A program made the position numbers and the translations under genes. From contig CAIIXF020000007.1 in NCBI GenBank assembly GCA_903813345.2, positions 6,827,730 to 6,887,729 of the forward strand: DNA of 60,000 nt, in the 5' to 3' direction. The notes beneath the pieces are model-generated. The model saw only the letters and a list, made by a program, of their open reading frames with translations. It did not search any database and was not told the origin of the DNA. Shown here one piece after another: positions 1-12,004 of this stretch. Origin of the DNA: Owenia fusiformis. Lineage: Eukaryota > Annelida > Polychaeta > Sabellida > Oweniidae. How positions within the stretch are numbered: the stretch's first letter is position 1; each line of letters opens with the position of its first letter.

Positions 1-17
1 TCGGAATGAGTAGTATA

Positions 18-1986
18 ATCACTGTATGTACAGAGATCGCCTAGTATTAAAAGTGGGTGATCAAAGACTCGACAAGATGCGCAAAATCCAAAATGTCGGA
101 GGAAAGGTATGTTTGTTTGTCTTCTCTTTACCAGTTTAAAATCATTTTACCTACAGATGGTATTCCATATGCTGTATAAGAGACTCAAGATTCATTTGGT
201 AACAGGATTCAGTGATTAAATCAACCGAAATACCTGAACTGAGTTGATAAAAGAAGCAAAATCAAAAACCCGTCGAACGAAAATGTATTTTTCACAAAAT
301 TTTCTGTTTTTAGATTGCCAAAACCACAAAACCAATATCATCTATGGTTAATATACATAAAACTTAACATTACATGCATATCAGACGTTCCAACTCCCCT
401 TCAGTATTGAGTAAGGAGAATGTTATAAAAAAAAATTATGATCAGCCAAGTGAGTGATTTTACCATGTGGATTCTAATGATATGTTCTTTGCATTTCAGA
501 GTGGTTGGATTTACATGTTTCTATTGTCCTTCACTACGAACTGTTAAATTTCAAAACATTATAAATCACCTTATATCACCATGAAGATGAAGAGATGAAG
601 ATGAGAAAGATTATTGAAAATAGAGGCAAATTTAAAATGATTACAAGAACTATGAGCTTGACAAGTAAAGATTTGGTTTTAATTATAAATCAAACAAATC
701 TTTAATGTACATATGACCAAAGCCTAAACTGGAACTTTTCCTCAGTCCCATCCACATAACGTTGTCTAGAATAGCATAGTATTTATTTCACACTTTGTTT
801 CTTTAAAAACGCCTACTGGGCGTTTATTTTGCATTCGATTACATACAATTCCAACATTTTCAAGCTAATCACCTATACACCTTAGTTGAAAATTGATCAA
901 TAAATCTTCTGAATATTGAACTATAGGGCAGCTTTCCCCTATACCTATTATTTACATATGACCCAAGTTAGCCACCTCGTGGTGAAACTGGGAACTGACT
1001 ACTGGCATCTACTGAAGGTCATTACATTTTTATATAACTTATTGATACCTTGCTGCAAAAGAATGATTTAACTCCCCAATGAAATAGATAGTGTACAATT
1101 CAGATTTAATAAGTTTATTATGAGACCCCATGTCCATAACAACCACAATCATGACAATGGGTGATACAGTGACATACATTTTCATTTATGATTTATTCAA
1201 TTCTTGCATTACAATTCGACAATCGTCTTGGATGCCAAGGTGTAAAGTTTTCATACCTTGGAATCAAAGGGTAAAATAAATGGACTGAAATGTGACTTTA
1301 AAAACTGTTCCATTTATAAGGTGTTACGCTTCAAGAGGTTTTTCTCTTAGCAGTGTACAGTGTACATATCGTATTGTATTCAAACAAAGACAGAATAACA
1401 AAATGTACGCATACAGTGACTATTTAATCGAATGAATCAATGAACGGTGATGTACATGTTTATTTTAATTTGGACATACATTTTGCATGAAACCCCATTT
1501 TTCTTCTCTTTAAAGCATATAGTTATGGGTGTATGATCTGCTGAAACTCACGCTATTGGCTGATCCATTCATTTCTGTGTTAAAATATTTATTCCATGTT
1601 ATTTAAGAGGAAACGTGAACTTTATCATGGTCAAATGGAAGCCCAAGTCCCTACCTAAGTATAAAAAATTAGAGTGAGTAAAAATCTTCTCTTGTTTTTG
1701 ATATCTTAAAGCTTTTTAAATAAAACAGCACATATTATATCGCATTAATATCTTTACATCGTAAAATCGATCACATATACGAAAAATGGTCAAAGTAATA
1801 TATATTTTTCAAAGCATATGGGTGTTCTTGTGCCTACAAAACCTTATTGAATCACCAGTAGCGTGTAATATAAACACAAATAAATCTTTTAAAAATAACC
1901 GTTACACGATATTTGAATTTTGCGCATCTTGTCGAGTCTTTGATCACCCACTTTTAATACTAAGCGATCTCTGTACATACAGTGAT
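18..1986. mobile_element. Element bounded by 75-bp inverted repeats
   Basis: Bases 18-92 reappear in reverse complement at 1912-1986 with only about two mismatches. The arms contain CAGAGATCGC and GTGGGTGATCAAAGACTC. The interior (about 1.8 kb) has no open frame longer than 83 codons, and that one (1786-2037) runs into the right arm, so it is not a credible gene. A stretch near 960-1000 (TTAGCCACCTCGTGGTGAAACTGG) recurs at 11850-11890, so the interior shares sequence with another dispersed repeat. A non-autonomous DNA transposon is the simplest reading. No target-site duplication is clear because the flanks are themselves palindromic. Confidence 0.5.
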
Positions 1987-2040
1987 AATCCATGGAATGT
2001 GCACTGTACTTCAGAGCATAGTGAAACCAAAAAATGATTA

Positions 2041-2650
2041 GACATCGATGCAGAATATTACCTGTTGTTCATAAACAAGGATATAGGCCCTTAAAATAAA
2101 GATAACTTAGGTTTTCTATCTGTTTACTATCTGTTGTATATTAAGAGGGAGGATGAGGGTCAGTGTAACAAATACCACACATGTATGATTAGATAATAAA
2201 AATACAACCCATTTTTCGTACAATGATTTTTCTTGCGATAACAAAATGAACCTGAATGCAAACTTATAAAGGGAAAACTAGGAATCTCTTCTGATGGATA
2301 AATCTGAAGTTACGAGCAAATTATGGCAGAATATAAACCGCATTGTAATTATAGAATTGAATGATATCCTCCCAATATGATAGCTAGAGACAAACAGGAA
2401 ACCCAGACTTCCGTGGATATTGCTTTTTAGCAGTTTTTTTATGAAATACAACAATGTCAAGAACGGCATTAGATGTAATTCAAATGTAACGTCATGTTAC
2501 AAGTGAATACAAAAGTGTGACAATTTGAAACAAATATTGGATGCAAACACAAATGATGACTGCTATACCAGGAAAACAGTTACTAGGCTATAACAATAAA
2601 GAGATATTCAAATATATTCAGAGGTGGTCATCGGTCTAGTATCTGTAAAA
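2041..2650. other. Non-coding, nothing recognised
   Basis: AT-rich sequence with no long open frame, no splice-bounded exon and no repeat structure that I can see. Confidence 0.5.
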
Positions 2651-2654
2651 ACGC

Positions 2655-2800
2655 TGTTATTTGAGGCTGAGTCTGTTATCTGAGGCTGAGTTTGTTATTT
2701 GAGGCTCAGTCTGTTATTTGAGGCTCAGTCTGTTATTTGAGGCTCAGTCTGTTATTTGAGGCTCAGTCTGTTATTTGAGGCTAAGCTTGTTATGTGTGGC
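2655..2800. repeat. 19-bp minisatellite (TCTGTTATTTGAGGCTCAG)
   Basis: About seven tandem copies of a 19-bp unit. The central copies are identical and the outer ones diverge (GAGGCTGAG, GAGGCTAAG). Period and sequence are read directly. Confidence 0.9.
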
Positions 2801-3890
2801 TACGTCATTTATGGAACATAAATCTGCTATCTTTCATCTTCAAATTGAGGCATACATGATTACGCAGACAGCGAGAGAAGAACTTTTATTGTGTAATAGT
2901 GGGAGTTAAAAACTGCCAATACCACACAATCTTAATCAATCAATACTCGATATACCCATAAAATGTATAGTGATCCCCCGAGACTACGCATACAGACACG
3001 TACATCTAAAAACACTTAGCATTAACCACTAAGAATTAATATTATGTGTTACATACAGAGAAAACCTCCACCTCAGTCATATCCTCCACCACTCCCTCTA
3101 TTTCCCTTCCCTTTAGCTTCCTTCCCTTAACTTTATCCCATTTCCTCCAAGTATTTTTCTCAATATTTGCCTGCTAGACTGTAATAAAATTACTACTGAC
3201 GCAAAGGAACATCAACAAATATAAACTTGTTTACTTGAAAGTATAAAGTCATGACAAGATGCTTTTATATCAAAAGTAGGAAAAAACATTAATAGTGGGG
3301 AAAAAAGGCTAGGCAACATTTTGTATTTCATACACATACCTTATTTTGATAGTTGATTTTATTGTTTAAGTAATTGGAATATACACGTTTCTGTTTTTTA
3401 TTTTTATTTATTTTTTTCATTTTAATCTCCAATCAGTAATTATATTCTAGAAATTTCGTATTTTGCTTACCACTTTAAACAACAATAAAACAAAACTAAA
3501 GTCTTCTTCAGTTAGAAAACCAAGACAAACACTGAACTGTTATGTCAATATTTATAATTACTTTCATCTATTTGGAATATTTTGACAGATAGAAATGGAC
3601 AAGCATGTCGATCAAGCTTGGGAGAATGAAAGATTGGTATGAGGCATGACCTGAGTAAAATTCAAAGTAAACTTATCACCATGGTAATTTAAGTCCCTCT
3701 AATAGCTACACTATCAACTAATAACATTTACAGTTCGATCTTGACAGGCTCAAATGGATCTTTTATAATTCTATGTGAAATATATGTTATAACTTATATA
3801 CAGAAATATAGTGCGATTTTCATCTAATCTAAAGTCTGTTTGCAGATTATAGACTTAAATCAAAAAATTATACATGGATCTGTAATTTAA
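2801..3890. other. Non-coding, nothing recognised
   Basis: AT-rich sequence with a short pyrimidine-rich patch near 3065-3160 (CTCCACC, TTCCCTTCC). No coding frame or repeat is visible. Confidence 0.5.
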
Positions 3891-3899
3891 AAAATGTAG

Positions 3900-4085
3900 T
3901 TTGGTAGTTGATTTGGCCGGGTGATCAAAACAAAACACGCTGGGCTCGGCACTGTTGCTTTTACCGTGAGGTTGTAAGTTCAAAACCTGTGAGCTCATTG
4001 CGCTTATTCATTCATAAATTACGTTGAAATCTGGCGGAAGGGTAGAAAAATGTTAATTCCCGTAAGACCTTCTCATCCAGCATTC
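3900..4085 (+). repeat. tRNA-derived SINE-like fragment
   Basis: GGGCTCGGCACTGTTGC at about 3950 resembles an RNA polymerase III A box. GTAAGTTCAAAACCTGTG at about 3976 resembles a B box. The stretch between (TTTTACCGTGAGGTTG) is like the D-arm to T-arm region of tRNA-derived SINE heads in invertebrates. The B box is mutated from the usual GGTTCGAATCC and there is no poly-A or simple tail, so this is an old, probably truncated copy and not a tRNA gene. The following 100 bases may be its body. Confidence 0.4.
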
Positions 4086-4089
4086 ATAA

Positions 4090-5885
4090 AAGATTTCATG
4101 ACTCCCACAAGTCTCGTGTAAAATGATGAAACTAATTACAACACCTACTCTCAAGGACATTTAGAAGGCTGCTATCAATTAACACATTACAATTATGAAA
4201 TACCTATGAGTCAGTCATTAAAAGGAATCTACATTTATCTAGATATATGCTGAGAATGCTAAAATTATAATATGTATGTGTATTTATAGCTAGAAATCCA
4301 AGGGACATCATAGTTATTTAATTGAAACATTGGTTTTGGTATAATTATAGAAAAAATGTATAAATATAGAAGAATGACTATTTATAATTCTCATACTGAA
4401 AGACACAATGCTCCAGGCCAGGGCACCAATCTAAAAATATGTGGACGCCCTATCTGCGTTTGTTCAATCATAGGGAGCTGAGTGAATGAAGATGATAAAT
4501 TGAAATTATAATAGAATCTTAAATGATATATATGACACTTTTTCCCTATATAGCCTCTACTATATTTCTCATTTTAACTTTTTGAAACAAAAAAGTCCAA
4601 AACCATTCTAAGGCTCTCAATAGGTTGGATATATTTAGGCCAGGGTTGCTGTTTGGTCATGAATTTTTTTTTTATTTCATCGATTTAACATGTGATCAGA
4701 TTTTTTCAAAAGATTCCACATTTTGAATATTTCATGCTAGAAGCCTACCTTTATTGAAATAAAACAAAATGATATCATGTTAATGTCTACTCTAAAGAGG
4801 GGGAGGAGCATAATCCATTGTTATATTAGTTTAGGAGAAAAAATGTTGATAATTTCAACCACCCTCTCATTAGTACTTACGTAAATGGACATAATGTTAA
4901 AGAAAGGTAGAACATGACATCCGGCTTATAATAACAAAGAGATATTCCTCTCCTAGCAAAAAGATTTTATTAACATTAAGATATGAGTAATAAATGCAGG
5001 CCAGAGGAGTTGGTGTTTGAATTTCCTAATCAAGTGTTTTTTGCCATTCTAAGCACTTTTCAAGTGATTTTGGGCCAAAGTTGACAAATATAAAATCCCT
5101 AGAATTTTTTGAAGAGTGACCCCTCTGGCAAAAGCTGGCTTTGAGCCTGAAATATATAATTTCATTACTGTACTGTATACTGTACTTTGTACACAAAATT
5201 AGGTGTTATTTTTAATATTCCATGAATAGTGTTGATTCTTAATACAAAAATTCTATCTTAATATAGTTTTCATATATCTATTTCACCAAAATCAAATTGG
5301 TTGAATATTGAATGTCATTAGATTTAAGAGTAGAAATTTTTGATTTACTGCTTGTATTATATGTTCTAATGAAACAGTCAGATAAACAACAGTGTGATCC
5401 AATAGTATACATGTACCTAAAGAATATTGACAAGATATCTTTTATTTGAAGAAGCAACTTCAATTTTAATAGACTTATTTCAGTCAGAATTTGTAGAAGA
5501 GGACTTCACATTTCAATTTATCACACACACTTATAATATCAAGCTGTTAAATTCTGCCAAGGATTTCACATTTTGCAAAATATTTACCAACATGTACTAA
5601 CATTCATACTTGTTCATTAGTAGCCTTGTTAAGATAATTAACAAGAATTTGCCATACTATGAGGTAAGCGCTGTAACACATTTTATAAACACATTTACCT
5701 TAACATGAACAGTATTATATAAGAGCTTGCATAGTATATACTGTATAACATGCAAAATTCATTCAGTTTTTATTTAATTCCCTAATGTGGCATGTTGTAT
5801 TCACTCTTCATGTGTAATTTTGAGTGATTTAAAATTGACTAAATTTAATTCATTTGGAACATGAAGGAGCTGAACATGTGACACT
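4090..5885. other. Non-coding, nothing recognised
   Basis: AT-rich. The 61-codon minus-strand frame at 5278-5463 has no family features and looks like chance. No repeats seen. Confidence 0.45.
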
Positions 5886-5889
5886 GATA

Positions 5890-6059
5890 CAGTCTTAATG
5901 AACATCTCCCTCTAGAGAACATCTCTGTCTACTGAACACCTCTTCTTAGCACATAGTCTATACTGAGTTCTGTGTAAAATTGCCTCTGTAGTGAACACCT
6001 ATCTATAATGAATACATTTTTGTGGCTCAATTGGTGTTCACTATACACAAGTTTTACTG
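5890..6059. mobile_element. Small TA-flanked MITE, copy 1
   Basis: The left end is TA|CAGTCTTAATGAACATCTC and the right end CAAGTTTTACTG|TA. Inner motifs (GAACACCT, GGTGTTC) are repeated in both orientations. Ends in ACAGT...ACTGT with a TA target are typical of mariner/Tc1-type MITEs. Length is about 170 bp with no coding content. A close relative follows at 6272-6429. Confidence 0.6.
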
Positions 6060-6271
6060 TATATCCTTATATTACAAATAATATGCCAATGGGTGGAATA
6101 TAAAGTGAAATATGCAACTAGAAATGTGTTACATTTGGTTAATAAATATCATGAATCTGAATAGATGAACTTGAGCTCTTATGGAAGGTGTAAGAATTAC
6201 AAAGGGCAACACAGAATATACGAGGGGTAGTGATGAGGTATAGTTTGAAACATATGCCTATACAATAGGTA

Positions 6272-6429
6272 CAGTAACACTAGTACACCTCTAGAAGACA
6301 AACACCGCAAAAATTTCAAAAGTCTCATTGCTTAATAATTTAATGTAAAAGAACCTCTCTAAGTGGAACACTCCAAGTTGAACACTAATTTGAGGTTCAA
6401 AAGGTGTTCTACTGACATAAGTTTTACTG
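6272..6429. mobile_element. Small TA-flanked MITE, copy 2
   Basis: TA|CAGTAACACTAGTACACCTC at the left and ACATAAGTTTTACTG|TA at the right, with GAACCTCTCTAAGTGGAACAC and GGTGTTCT inside. It has the same organisation and end as the copy at 5890-6059 and is also TA-flanked. Further partial relatives appear near 15590-15640, 16710-16760 and 23400-23560. Confidence 0.6.
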
Positions 6430-6434
6430 TACAT

Positions 6435-9040
6435 CATATATTTGAGCTTCTATTCATGATTGTATTTATATAATATTCTGTTACACAACTTTAACTGAAA
6501 TATGCTGGAATGTATTTTGCATGACCTGTGGTATAAAACACATATCACGCAAAGGAATTGTCAGTTTGATAGGTTAAAGGGGATCAAAGCCAATCAAACT
6601 AGGTATTATTTTCACTAATTTATAGCTGTATACTGAATATCATATGATAAGACCAAACGGTGATATCTAACATTTCATGTAAAAACTTTATTTCTCTTCA
6701 TATTTATTGTGCCAAATATAATATCACATAACAAAACAGTGACAAGAATCAACAAAAAATCATATATAAATTTTGCCATAGGAAATGAATCTAGATTTTC
6801 TACAATCAGCACTCAGGGCTGAATTTCATCAATGAAACTTGATTTTTATCAAAATGTAAATAATATTATACTCTTGATTCATAATCTGGCCTATTAGAAA
6901 AAAGCATAACCCATGCCTGAAACTAGTTTTAAACCATAAAAATCAGCAAAACTGAGGTTAATGCGATGTTGATATTTATTTATATTTACATGTATTTGGA
7001 TTCTACACTTTTGTATCAGTGGCACAACAATTGTGTGCGTCCATTTGAACATTTACATATTGACATTTATAGTAAAACATTTAAAACCAATGGCACTGAT
7101 TTACTTTTATTTTTGAATACATGTTGTATTGAATCTTGAAGTATAGCAATAATATAATAACAAGTATAAATAAACACTTGTGGTTGTAGACATAAAAAAA
7201 TACATAGAACTCTACGTCTAATAAAATTTCTTTGTAAATAGAGACGAAGCCTTTACTTATTCTGATATCCTTTATTTTTAGCCAATTTTGTTTGATATTT
7301 CTCTTAAAAATAGAAATATAACTATCATCGCAGTTTGTGTTGATTTTTTATTTTTATTCTTATTTATGAATCATGAAAAAGTTTTTTTAATACATACCTC
7401 TGGACCTCTCCATTTTGACACCAGGTATAGCGTATAACATATCTACTATCTAGAATCATAGTCGGCATCATCTTAAAAATGATCACTCTTCCAATATTTC
7501 AGCTATATGTATGTTACATCATAACGACGATTGGAGCTTTATTCCGGTACATATACACTTGTCCTTATTCCAGAGCCTTTGCTGGATCCAGTGTTTTGAT
7601 AGATATCCCCAAAATAGTTCAGTGATGTTTATAATGCTCCGGTGAACGTCCTTGTTTTGATACAAACTCTTAACTCCCCCTCACTTTCCCTGGTTCTGCA
7701 AATCTGACTTTGTAGTAGTAATTTACTGTTCTATCTACTTTGCTATCCAACTCATCTGGCAGTTAGAGTGGTAATTCATTTTTTCCACTACTTTCCTCAA
7801 TGGCTCATAACGCTATATGATATTACGATTGTATTCAATTATGCATCTAATACCCCTTCTAGCTTTCACTGGTGATTATTATAAACTGAGATGTTTATAT
7901 ACGGTACTATCTGTAGGTATGAGTACTTAGGACTGTTGAAAGGTCTGACAGAGCTCCAGAAAGATTCCTATTTCTTGTAAACACTTGTTATATCTTTGAC
8001 TTTATTACACAGTTCATTGAGTCTAATTAAAAAACAGTCCTATATAAAACCACATAACGTCATAACATACTCAAAACGGTGAAAACGGATACTATAAAAA
8101 TATGATTAACAGATAGTTTACATTGAACATTATTATTCTTAGAACAGGAATGAATTTTAGAAATAGAATATACAGTTAATAATAAAAGGAGCAGAATTAA
8201 AAGAGTTGTTTATAAGTTTGTGAGGGAGATTGTCTGTCAATAAGCTTAGTCTATCCTCCCACGACTATGCAAAATTCTTGGGAATAAGTTTTCAAACCCT
8301 TCATGAAAAAACATGATATATCAAACAAGAGAGATGAATACTTGAGGAAAATACATGTTGATATGAACTATTCAAATACATGTATATGAAAGATGATCAC
8401 GTCAATCAAAACTTGGAAGAACCCTGAAAATATCCAAGGAAAGGGATTTTTCTCTAGCTCTATAGAGAACCGTCATCTATGTTCATGCTGTATGAGATTC
8501 TAGTAATCAGTCATGACAAGGAATCCCATGCTTCAGATTTCACAGGAGTCAAACCAATTCCTCCAAATCATCTCAGAACACTCAATAAGCTAACAACCTT
8601 CCCGTTTTCTGTAAAATTGGGAGTATTAGCTTAATTCCAACCAACTTCATTCCTTGCTAGATCCATGAGTTTCTATGATATTATGTATTTCAAAACTTGA
8701 CAGGTAGGAAATTTTATTTTTTAGTCGAGGCATCATAACACCCAGACTAATCCTTCCTCACACTTGTATAATCTCCAAACAAAATCTGTTCTTTCAGGAC
8801 AACAAGCCTACTATGCCCTCTCAATAAAAATATTTACATACGTCATTCAATTCTAAAATGAGGTGGTTGTTTTCCAACAATTTAGTAACATTAAGAGTGT
8901 TGATTTCCCAGTGTATATTCCCCTGTGTAATTACTGTATATTTTTACTTATTTACCAAAGATTTTGGTAACTTAAAATAGCTAGTAAACATGGATCAATC
9001 AATGGTTTCTAGCAAAATATTGCATAAAGGCCTGGGGTCA
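6435..9040. other. Non-coding AT-rich stretch
   Basis: No convincing coding frame. A 75-bp minus-strand stretch at about 7396-7470 is open and ends in a GTATGT donor-like site, but nothing links it to the gene further right (see rejected list). Confidence 0.45.
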
Positions 9041-9044
9041 GTGT

Positions 9045-9170
9045 GACTGATTTTGTCAAAAATTTCAACTTTTCATAATTTTATTTTAAAATTTCAACTT
9101 TTACTGATTTTGTTAAAAAATTTCAACCTTCGTGATTTTGTTAAAAATTTCAACCTTTGAGATTTTGACA
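9045..9170. repeat. Imperfect ~30-bp tandem repeat
   Basis: Four degenerate copies of GATTTTGTTAAAAATTTCAACCTTTGT in a row, at about 9050, 9080-9100, 9130 and 9160. Confidence 0.7.
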
Positions 9171-9809
9171 AATTTCTGAATTAAAGGTTTTTGTTTACTT
9201 TTTGTAACTTCATTATTCCTATCAACAAAAGACAATATAATGCTTGAACCTGATTATAATATTAATATAATGAGTCACACTCTGAACATTCCAGCATGCA
9301 CTATTGAGTTGTAATGGTAAAATAGTTTATAATGATCAGCTGTGACACTCTACATTATAGCCTAATAATCCAATACGACAGCAGCCATCTGAAATGCCTC
9401 TTTCAAAACATTCTGCTCATTTCTTCTATTAACTAAACCTTAAAGCTGTGAATAAATCACTATTCACAGATTAAAAAATTAAACTGGCCTTTTTCGTTTA
9501 ATTTTTGCTTATTATAGCAATAATTTTACACATTGCATTAGGATTTGTAATCTGTCTCTGTAATCAATTCCTAATATGATATATCTGCCATGGCACATGA
9601 TATATATGCTCTAAGTTTAGTAAAATCTGAAGCTTTCAGGAATATGCCCATGTCTGCTCAATTCAAGCACAAAATTAATAGACTATAAAATAGAAAGAGT
9701 AGGCCCTGATGACTTCAATAATCATGAAATCAAAAGAATAACCATAAAATGTGAAATCTGGTACTGATTGTTTTTTAGATAAAGTTGAGTATGGGATAAT
9801 GAGATATTT

Positions 9810-10312
9810 TAACTAGACAACAGCAAAGCCGAAGTGTGGCAAATCCCATCGAACAGCCATGGGTGGCATTTTTACAAACAAAGAATATAGCAAAAATGGC
9901 AGCCATTTTTCAAAATGGCCACCTTCTACCAAAAGTGTCATTAGACAGTGTGCCATGCTTATAGTATTCACATACCAAAATATGAAAAAATCGCTCCACT
10001 TCTTTTCGAGTTACAGCAAAAATCATAAAATAATGAGTAAAGGCCGCCATTTTTCAAGATGGCTGCCATGTGCTTCTTTAATATCTACATTTCTAGCTTT
10101 ATTAATGCCCTATATAATTTTCTAACATTTAAAACATATTGCTATTACAGTTTTACATATTGCACCTAAATTACTGTAAAATCAGCACTAAAATGGCCGC
10201 CATTTTTAAATGAGTGGCCATTTTGAATATCCGCTTTCGAGCAGAATTTCTACCCCCATAGGGTATACGAGTATGTGTACAAAATATTTCACTTCATTCG
10301 ATGGGATAATTA
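9810..10312. mobile_element. ATGGCCGCC-rich element, short copy
   Basis: The left end (ACAACAGCAAAGCCGAAGTG then AATCCCATCGAACAG) and right end (CATTCGATGGGATAA) carry an 11-bp inverted match, ATCCCATCGAA. The interior has repeated AAATGGCAGCCATTTTTCAA, CAAAATGGCC and CAAGATGGC blocks plus ATAGGGTATACG. Related copies are at 14570-15540 and 36105-37349, with a matching right end at 49590-49705. No transposase frame is present. The 88-codon frame at 9859-10125 is a by-product of the repeat. Confidence 0.65.
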
Positions 10313-10314
10313 CA

Positions 10315-11835
10315 TGAAGGTCAATGCGGATATCCCTCATGGCCCAAAATAAGACTGAAAAGATGTTCACATTTGTATGAGAGTATTTGAAAAATATTAG
10401 GTGTTCATATTATATGCACATTTGTTAGTTTTGGTTAGTCCACCTTCTCTACTACTGAAAATGCAATTGAAGAGTCCTCTGTTATATATATTTTATGATA
10501 AAATATACTGAATGAAATAATAAAAAAAGAGATAATCTGTTGAGATAAGGCTAGATCAACCGGCTATTCCTTATTGAAAGTGTTCATACAATGTTCTTAT
10601 TATTGAAGACATCAAATCAAATTCTCAAGATATAGACACATTAATATGCTCTAACATTGTAAGTGCCTTCATCAATGACACCTGTGTCATGAACAAGACA
10701 TGTACTTTCAGAAGTGTCCTTAGCTAACTCCATCATACTAACAATAATAACCTTGTTGATGCTTTCCACATCTCATAAATAAGAAATCACCAAATTTCTA
10801 TTAAAAACACAAAAAGCCTTGGAAAGAAATTAAAGACCATGAAATAAAGTGAACAAGCCCATTGTTTTGACTTAGTATCATACCGAAAAGCAAGAAATAT
10901 TTGAAAGTTAACTTGAATTATAGTGAAAATATGTGGAATGAATGTGGTCAGTGTGTAGGTTTAAGCAGGGGATGTTTCCTCCTACTCCGACAGTCTCAGA
11001 AACCCATAACAAAAACATCTTTAAATGGAACAAGATGGGACTCAGTGATTATCTCAGAAAGTGAGGCAATAAAAAGAGATAGCAAAGTTAAGAATATCTC
11101 AGGTGCACTTTTTTGACTAATACATGGGAAATGAATTTAATATTGCACCAACCCCCCCCCCTCCCACATTTCCCTCTCCCTAATGATATGATGTGTGTGT
11201 AAAATGGCTATATTACTAGGGCTGAATGCAAGGCTATCATCTTATGGAAACCGAAGTAAACAATAAATTCCAGATTCCATACATCTCAAATCCTCTTCAT
11301 GATTCATTATCAAAAACAAAAACAACAACAACTGTAACTAAAGTGATTATGGTACCCAACCCTTACTCCACCCTACCCCTTTAATCAACATATTTGAAGA
11401 ATGATTTTGTGAAAAAGTGAAATCCTGTGAATCATATAAGAATATATGAAGTCTATGGACCCCCTCCCACCTACTTGGTCTTCACCTTGTGGAGGTGTAT
11501 AGGGAAGACTAGACAAAGCCTTGAATCATATAAGACCACCTCCAGGTTCATAATAGACTAGATGCGAGTAGAAATAACCTTGACTTACGTCATCAAATAT
11601 TCAAAATTCAAAAGCATATTCAAATTTAATTTTCATAGAAAATGTGATTTCTAAGTCTAGAGATTACCCATGCATACACCCAATGTTATAAAATCACAAA
11701 AAGTGAAATATCTTTTCTTGCATTGGACAAATATTTTTTTCTTTTATTGTATAATAATCATAAGGGTTATATGAAAATTGATCCATTTAAACTGATAATA
11801 TTCAAGTTTAAGGGAACTAAACTTTCTAATACTCA
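10315..11835. other. Non-coding; contains a poly-C tract
   Basis: AT-rich sequence with a run of 13 C at about 11151-11163 followed by CTCCCACATTTCCCTCTCCC. No exon or mobile element ends recognised. Confidence 0.45.
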
Positions 11836-11844
11836 ATGCTATGT

Positions 11845-12000
11845 TATCTATCCCAAATTAGCCACCTGGCGGTGAAACTGGTACCTACTGGTGGTGAAAC
11901 TGGTAACTTATGCGCATCTTGGTTATTCACTTTATTTAGGGACAACCACTTATTTACTAGAGAATTAAGAAGCTTAGATTGCCTTCTACAACAACAACAA
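11845..12000 (+). repeat. Fragment related to the 18-1986 element interior
   Basis: TTAGCCACCTGGCGGTGAAACTGG at about 11858 parallels the copy near 968. GGTGAAACTGG is immediately repeated, then TTATGCGCATCTTGGTTATTCAC follows, which resembles the arm sequence TTTTGCGCATCTTGTCGAGTC. The fragment is diverged and incomplete. Confidence 0.45.
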
Positions 12001-12004
12001 TCAA

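Noticed and set aside
3900-4010. Functional tRNA gene
   Set aside because: A- and B-box-like words are present but diverged and no cloverleaf can be drawn by eye; a SINE-type relic is more likely.
7396-7470. Minus-strand stretch beginning MMPTMILDSRYV and ending at GTATGT
   Set aside because: Short, no homology recognised, and no partner exons; kept only as a note.
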